The notes under the pieces: generated by a model
The model's database searches: none
Told to the model about the DNA's origin: nothing
Seen by the model: the letters and a program-made list of their open reading frames with translations, nothing else
In this document: one piece after another, positions 61,966-64,000 of the stretch
Layout: every line of letters starts with the position of its first letter
Numbering within the stretch: the first letter of the stretch is position 1
Origin: Halovenus carboxidivorans
GTDB lineage: Archaea; Halobacteriota; Halobacteria; Halobacteriales; Haloarculaceae
Assembly (NCBI RefSeq): GCF_009831575.1
Contig: NZ_WUUT01000004.1
Span: 102,138-166,137 of the forward strand
DNA length: 64,000 nt
Direction: 5' to 3'
Made by a program: the position numbers and the translations under genes

Positions 61966-62496
61966 ATGGCCCAGCCACGGGTCCCGGGCGGCACCGACGA
62001 ACAACTCGATCTGCCCTGTGGCGAGACGGTAGCCACGCACGATCTCGATCTCGGGATGCGGGAACTCTCGTGTGAGTGCGGCCGCACGCACGCGGTCGTG
62101 ATGGACGTTCACCCGCTCGGCCGGTTCGTCCCCGAATTTCTCGTCGACACGTTGCGTTCGACGATCACCACCGAGGACGAGTACGACGAGTTCACGACCG
62201 CACACGCCTTAGCGATGGTCCGCGAGGAGTATCCCGACCGCATCGCCGTCGCGGACTGTTCGGGCGACGGCGAGGTGGGTTACGGTCTCGTCTGGGTCGC
62301 CGATATGGACTCCCGCGAACTCCACCGAACCGTCGTCGAACTGCTGGTCGAACTGATGGAACACGCGATCAGCCACGCCGACGACGGCCCGACGGTCGCG
62401 GAGTTCGAGGAGCAACTGGCCGAGTTCGATCTGGACGCCTTCGTCGACGCCTACCGCGACGAACGGGACTTCGAGGACGAACACGACAGCCCGTGA
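61966..62496 (+). CDS. Conserved haloarchaeal protein (DUF5815-type), 176 aa
   Basis: A 176-residue protein beginning MAQPRVPGGTDEQLDLPCGE. A CxC pair appears at LSCECGRTHAVVMDVHPLGRF (first part LSCECGRTHAVV), and DCSGDGEVGYGLVWVADMD follows. Cys residues at about 24, 35 and 37 may bind metal. It resembles a conserved family I recall as DUF5815. The gene sits two bases after the preceding stop; no function is known. Confidence 0.7.
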   Translation: MAQPRVPGGTDEQLDLPCGETVATHDLDLGMRELSCECGRTHAVVMDVHPLGRFVPEFLVDTLRSTITTEDEYDEFTTAHALAMVREEYPDRIAVADCSGDGEVGYGLVWVADMDSRELHRTVVELLVELMEHAISHADDGPTVAEFEEQLAEFDLDAFVDAYRDERDFEDEHDSP

Positions 62497-62547
62497 GTCC
62501 GTCCCCTCGACGCTATCTTCATATGCCCCGCCCCCGAACCGGCGGGT

Positions 62548-62886
62548 ATGTCCGACGACCTCGAAGATGTCTCGTCGAACGAGTTCCGGGAGTTAGTCGA
62601 CCAGAACGGACTGTGCAAACTGTTCGCGAACCGGACCCGGGCGCGGATCCTGGTTACGCTCTTTTACGCGGACCGGTTCCTGTCGGTCAAAGAGATCGCG
62701 AACGCGGCGGAGGTCAACCAGACAGCCGTCCAGCAGGCCACGGATCAACTGGAGACGTTCGACTTCCTGGAGAAACAGGACTACGAGACCGAACAGGCCG
62801 AGTACAGGATCGACCGTTCGGACTCGCTGGTTCAGGAGATCGAAACCGTCGCAGAGATGGCGACAGAACGCTTCTACGCGGAGTAA
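62548..62886 (+). CDS. ArsR-like winged-helix DNA-binding protein, 112 aa
   Basis: A 112-residue regulator. The HTH runs GLCKLFANRTRARILVTLFYA, LSVKEIANAAEVNQTAVQQA (recognition helix) and LEKQDYETEQAEYRIDRSDSL (the wing). C-terminal residues form a coiled dimer helix (ETVAEMATERFY). One Cys (residue about 23) is not enough for an ArsR metal site, so ligand unknown. A TATA-like CATATGCC lies about 26 bases upstream. It abuts the convergent gene (stop 62886, next stop 62887). Confidence 0.85.
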   Translation: MSDDLEDVSSNEFRELVDQNGLCKLFANRTRARILVTLFYADRFLSVKEIANAAEVNQTAVQQATDQLETFDFLEKQDYETEQAEYRIDRSDSLVQEIETVAEMATERFYAE

Positions 62887-63414
62887 TCACTCGATTCTGA
62901 TCGTCGTCTCCGCCGACAGCGCACGGGAGTCCGGGTTGTCGACGTTGAGCGCGGCGGAGATGGTGTACTTTCCGGGAGCGGCCGGTTCCCACTCCGAGTC
63001 GTTCACCTGGAACATCTGTGTCCAGCGCCTGCTGAACCGTTTCCGCTCGCCGCGGTCGAACTCGAACAGCGCGGTCTCCGCACCCGACGGCGGTTTCGGT
63101 GTCTGTCGCTGTCCGTCGATCGCCCAGGTCCACCGGACCGGCGAGACGGTTCTGACAGCGACCGGAAACGGCATTCGGTTGTGCATCTGAATCGAGATCG
63201 GGACTGGCTCGCCTTCCTCGTACGTCGAGTCCGGGGTCTCGATAGAAATAGAGACCGCCCGCCTGTGCACGCGCTGTGGGACCAACCACCTGCTGAGCAG
63301 TCGCTGTGGGAGCGTCCGCGCCGCCTGTGGTTTCTCGCCGTTCTCACGGCTGTTCGGGCGGAACGGATCACCGTCGCTCCGGTCGACCGCCTCGGACTCG
63401 TAAATCCGTCGCAT
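62887..63414 (-). CDS. Small beta-sandwich protein, 175 aa, function unknown
   Basis: A 175-residue protein with no signal and no recognised domain. Residues about 50-175 are beta-rich (ISIETPDSTYEEGEPVPISI, QMHNRMPFPVAVRTVSPVRW, GKYTISAALNVDNPD), like a BsuPI-type or Ig-like fold that measures or binds proteins. The first 50 residues are charged and may be disordered. A TATA-like element (minus strand, near 63440) is about 27 bases before ATG 63414. Confidence 0.6.
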   Translation of the reverse strand: MRRIYESEAVDRSDGDPFRPNSRENGEKPQAARTLPQRLLSRWLVPQRVHRRAVSISIETPDSTYEEGEPVPISIQMHNRMPFPVAVRTVSPVRWTWAIDGQRQTPKPPSGAETALFEFDRGERKRFSRRWTQMFQVNDSEWEPAAPGKYTISAALNVDNPDSRALSAETTIRIE

Positions 63415-63453
63415 ACCCGCTGTAGGTGCTAAATCGCTAAAAACGCACCGCCG

Positions 63454-64000
63454 TTAGTCGTCGCTCTCGGAGACGGCCGCGGTCGGCTGACCCGACGCGG
63501 CGGACTCGTCGACACTGCCGTCCTGATACCGGCTATCGTACAGGTGACAGGCGATCTCGGTGCCCTCGACCTGCTGTAGTTCCGGCTCGTGGACCGTACA
63601 CGGCGTCTCGAAGGCGTCTCCGATCGCGTCGTTCGCCCGCTCGAACGAACCCTGTTCCAGCGCCTGGATGGTCTCGGAGAGAATCTCTTCGGCCTCCGGA
63701 TCGCTCAGCCGTGCCGGGATATCGTGCTCCTCGCGGATCGCCTCGTCGAACTCGCTGGCATCCGACACGTCGTACTCCTCGCGAAGCGAACCCAGGGGGA
63801 GGTCGCCCGACTCGACTCGCGTCGCGAACGACCGCACCGCGCGCCACTCTTCCTGCTCGAACTCCAGGTCGGCGGGCGGGATCACCTTCGGACAGCGCGT
63901 GTGGAACTTACAGCCTGACGGCGGATCGAGCGGCGAGGGGACCGTCCCTTCGAGGATGATCCGCTCGGGATTCCAGCCGGGATCGGGCTCCGGTACCGCC
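63454..64000 (-). CDS. Oligopeptide/dipeptide ABC transporter ATP-binding protein, C-terminal part
   Basis: The frame runs off the right edge of the window, so only the last 181 residues are seen. The tail of the oligopeptide ABC ATPase family is clear: [20 protein letters not shown] then PKVIPP, the OppD/OppF C-terminal domain with its Cys cluster for 4Fe-4S or disulphide. The extra 140 residues after it ([17 protein letters not shown] and later) are a helical extension, and a late [26 protein letters not shown] segment (its first part [12 protein letters not shown]) with two Cys is also present. The remaining transporter genes should lie beyond 64000. Confidence 0.85.
   Translation of the reverse strand, partial: AVPEPDPGWNPERIILEGTVPSPLDPPSGCKFHTRCPKVIPPADLEFEQEEWRAVRSFATRVESGDLPLGSLREEYDVSDASEFDEAIREEHDIPARLSDPEAEEILSETIQALEQGSFERANDAIGDAFETPCTVHEPELQQVEGTEIACHLYDSRYQDGSVDESAASGQPTAAVSESDD

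Noticed and set aside
1-64000. CRISPR arrays, tRNA, rRNA or insertion sequences
   Set aside because: No regularly spaced repeats, cloverleaf-like sequences, or transposase genes were seen, though a covariance-model scan was not possible.

Overview
The window comes from a haloarchaeon (class Halobacteria). The proteins are strongly acidic and the DNA is GC-rich. Many genes have a TATA-like box 25-30 bases before an ATG or GTG, as in leaderless archaeal transcripts. The gene set fits: two sensory rhodopsin/transducer pairs, a Bat-type regulator, RadB, Lhr, RibL, an archaeal NAD kinase fusion, many Tat lipoproteins and a type IV pilin. I do not name a genus. I saw no rRNA, tRNA, CRISPR array, insertion sequence or prophage; this reads as ordinary chromosome with a fairly dense set of sensory genes.

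Layout. 1-5.5 kb: end of a fumarylacetoacetate hydrolase family gene, small membrane proteins, a PAC2-family protein, cutA with a HEWD-type small gene, an SDR dehydrogenase and radB. 5.5-17.5 kb: a signalling and surface block with a histidine-kinase-like protein lacking its phospho-acceptor histidine, a large repeat-bearing zincin-like lipoprotein, an ATP-grasp enzyme, a pilin, a multi-TM histidine kinase diverging from a KaiC-like ATPase translationally coupled to a second kinase, and a SAM methyltransferase. 17.5-27.3 kb: a Tat lipoprotein, NAD(P)HX repair enzyme, soluble-tail transducer, Lhr helicase, an IDI-like Nudix protein, a MinD-like ATPase and a CBS protein. 27.6-34.5 kb: NAD kinase/phosphatase fusion, Bat-like regulator, a lipoprotein and hisS. 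34.5-36.8 kb: sensory rhodopsin I with HtrI. 37-44 kb: nadA-nadB-nadC operon, amidase, radical SAM protein. 44-54 kb: two His/Trp-rich lipoproteins, ribL, a DHH phosphoesterase, secreted acidic proteins, an extracellular phospholipase D-like protein, endonuclease III, a bactofilin-like protein and an HxlR regulator pair. 54-58 kb: archaeal YchF GTPase, a GNAT remnant, sensory rhodopsin II with HtrII. 58-64 kb: small zinc-ribbon, NYN, PUA and other haloarchaeal proteins, an FAD oxidoreductase and the C-terminal end of an oligopeptide ABC transporter ATPase.

Themes. Light sensing: both phototaxis systems (SRI/HtrI and SRII/HtrII) lie about 21 kb apart, with a Bat-like regulator between 29.5 and 32.4 kb. 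NAD metabolism: de novo synthesis (nadABC), NADP formation/removal (kinase-phosphatase fusion) and NAD(P)HX repair all occur within 22 kb. Enzymes with changed key residues recur: a histidine kinase with Asp for His, an SDR with Asn for Lys, a MinD with Asn for the signature Lys and an IDI with Ala for Cys. Several intergenic dyads and repeats look like operators, notably at 12857-12911, 17457-17490, 53687-53704 and 57862-57888. Domain names given as DUF numbers are from memory and need a profile search.
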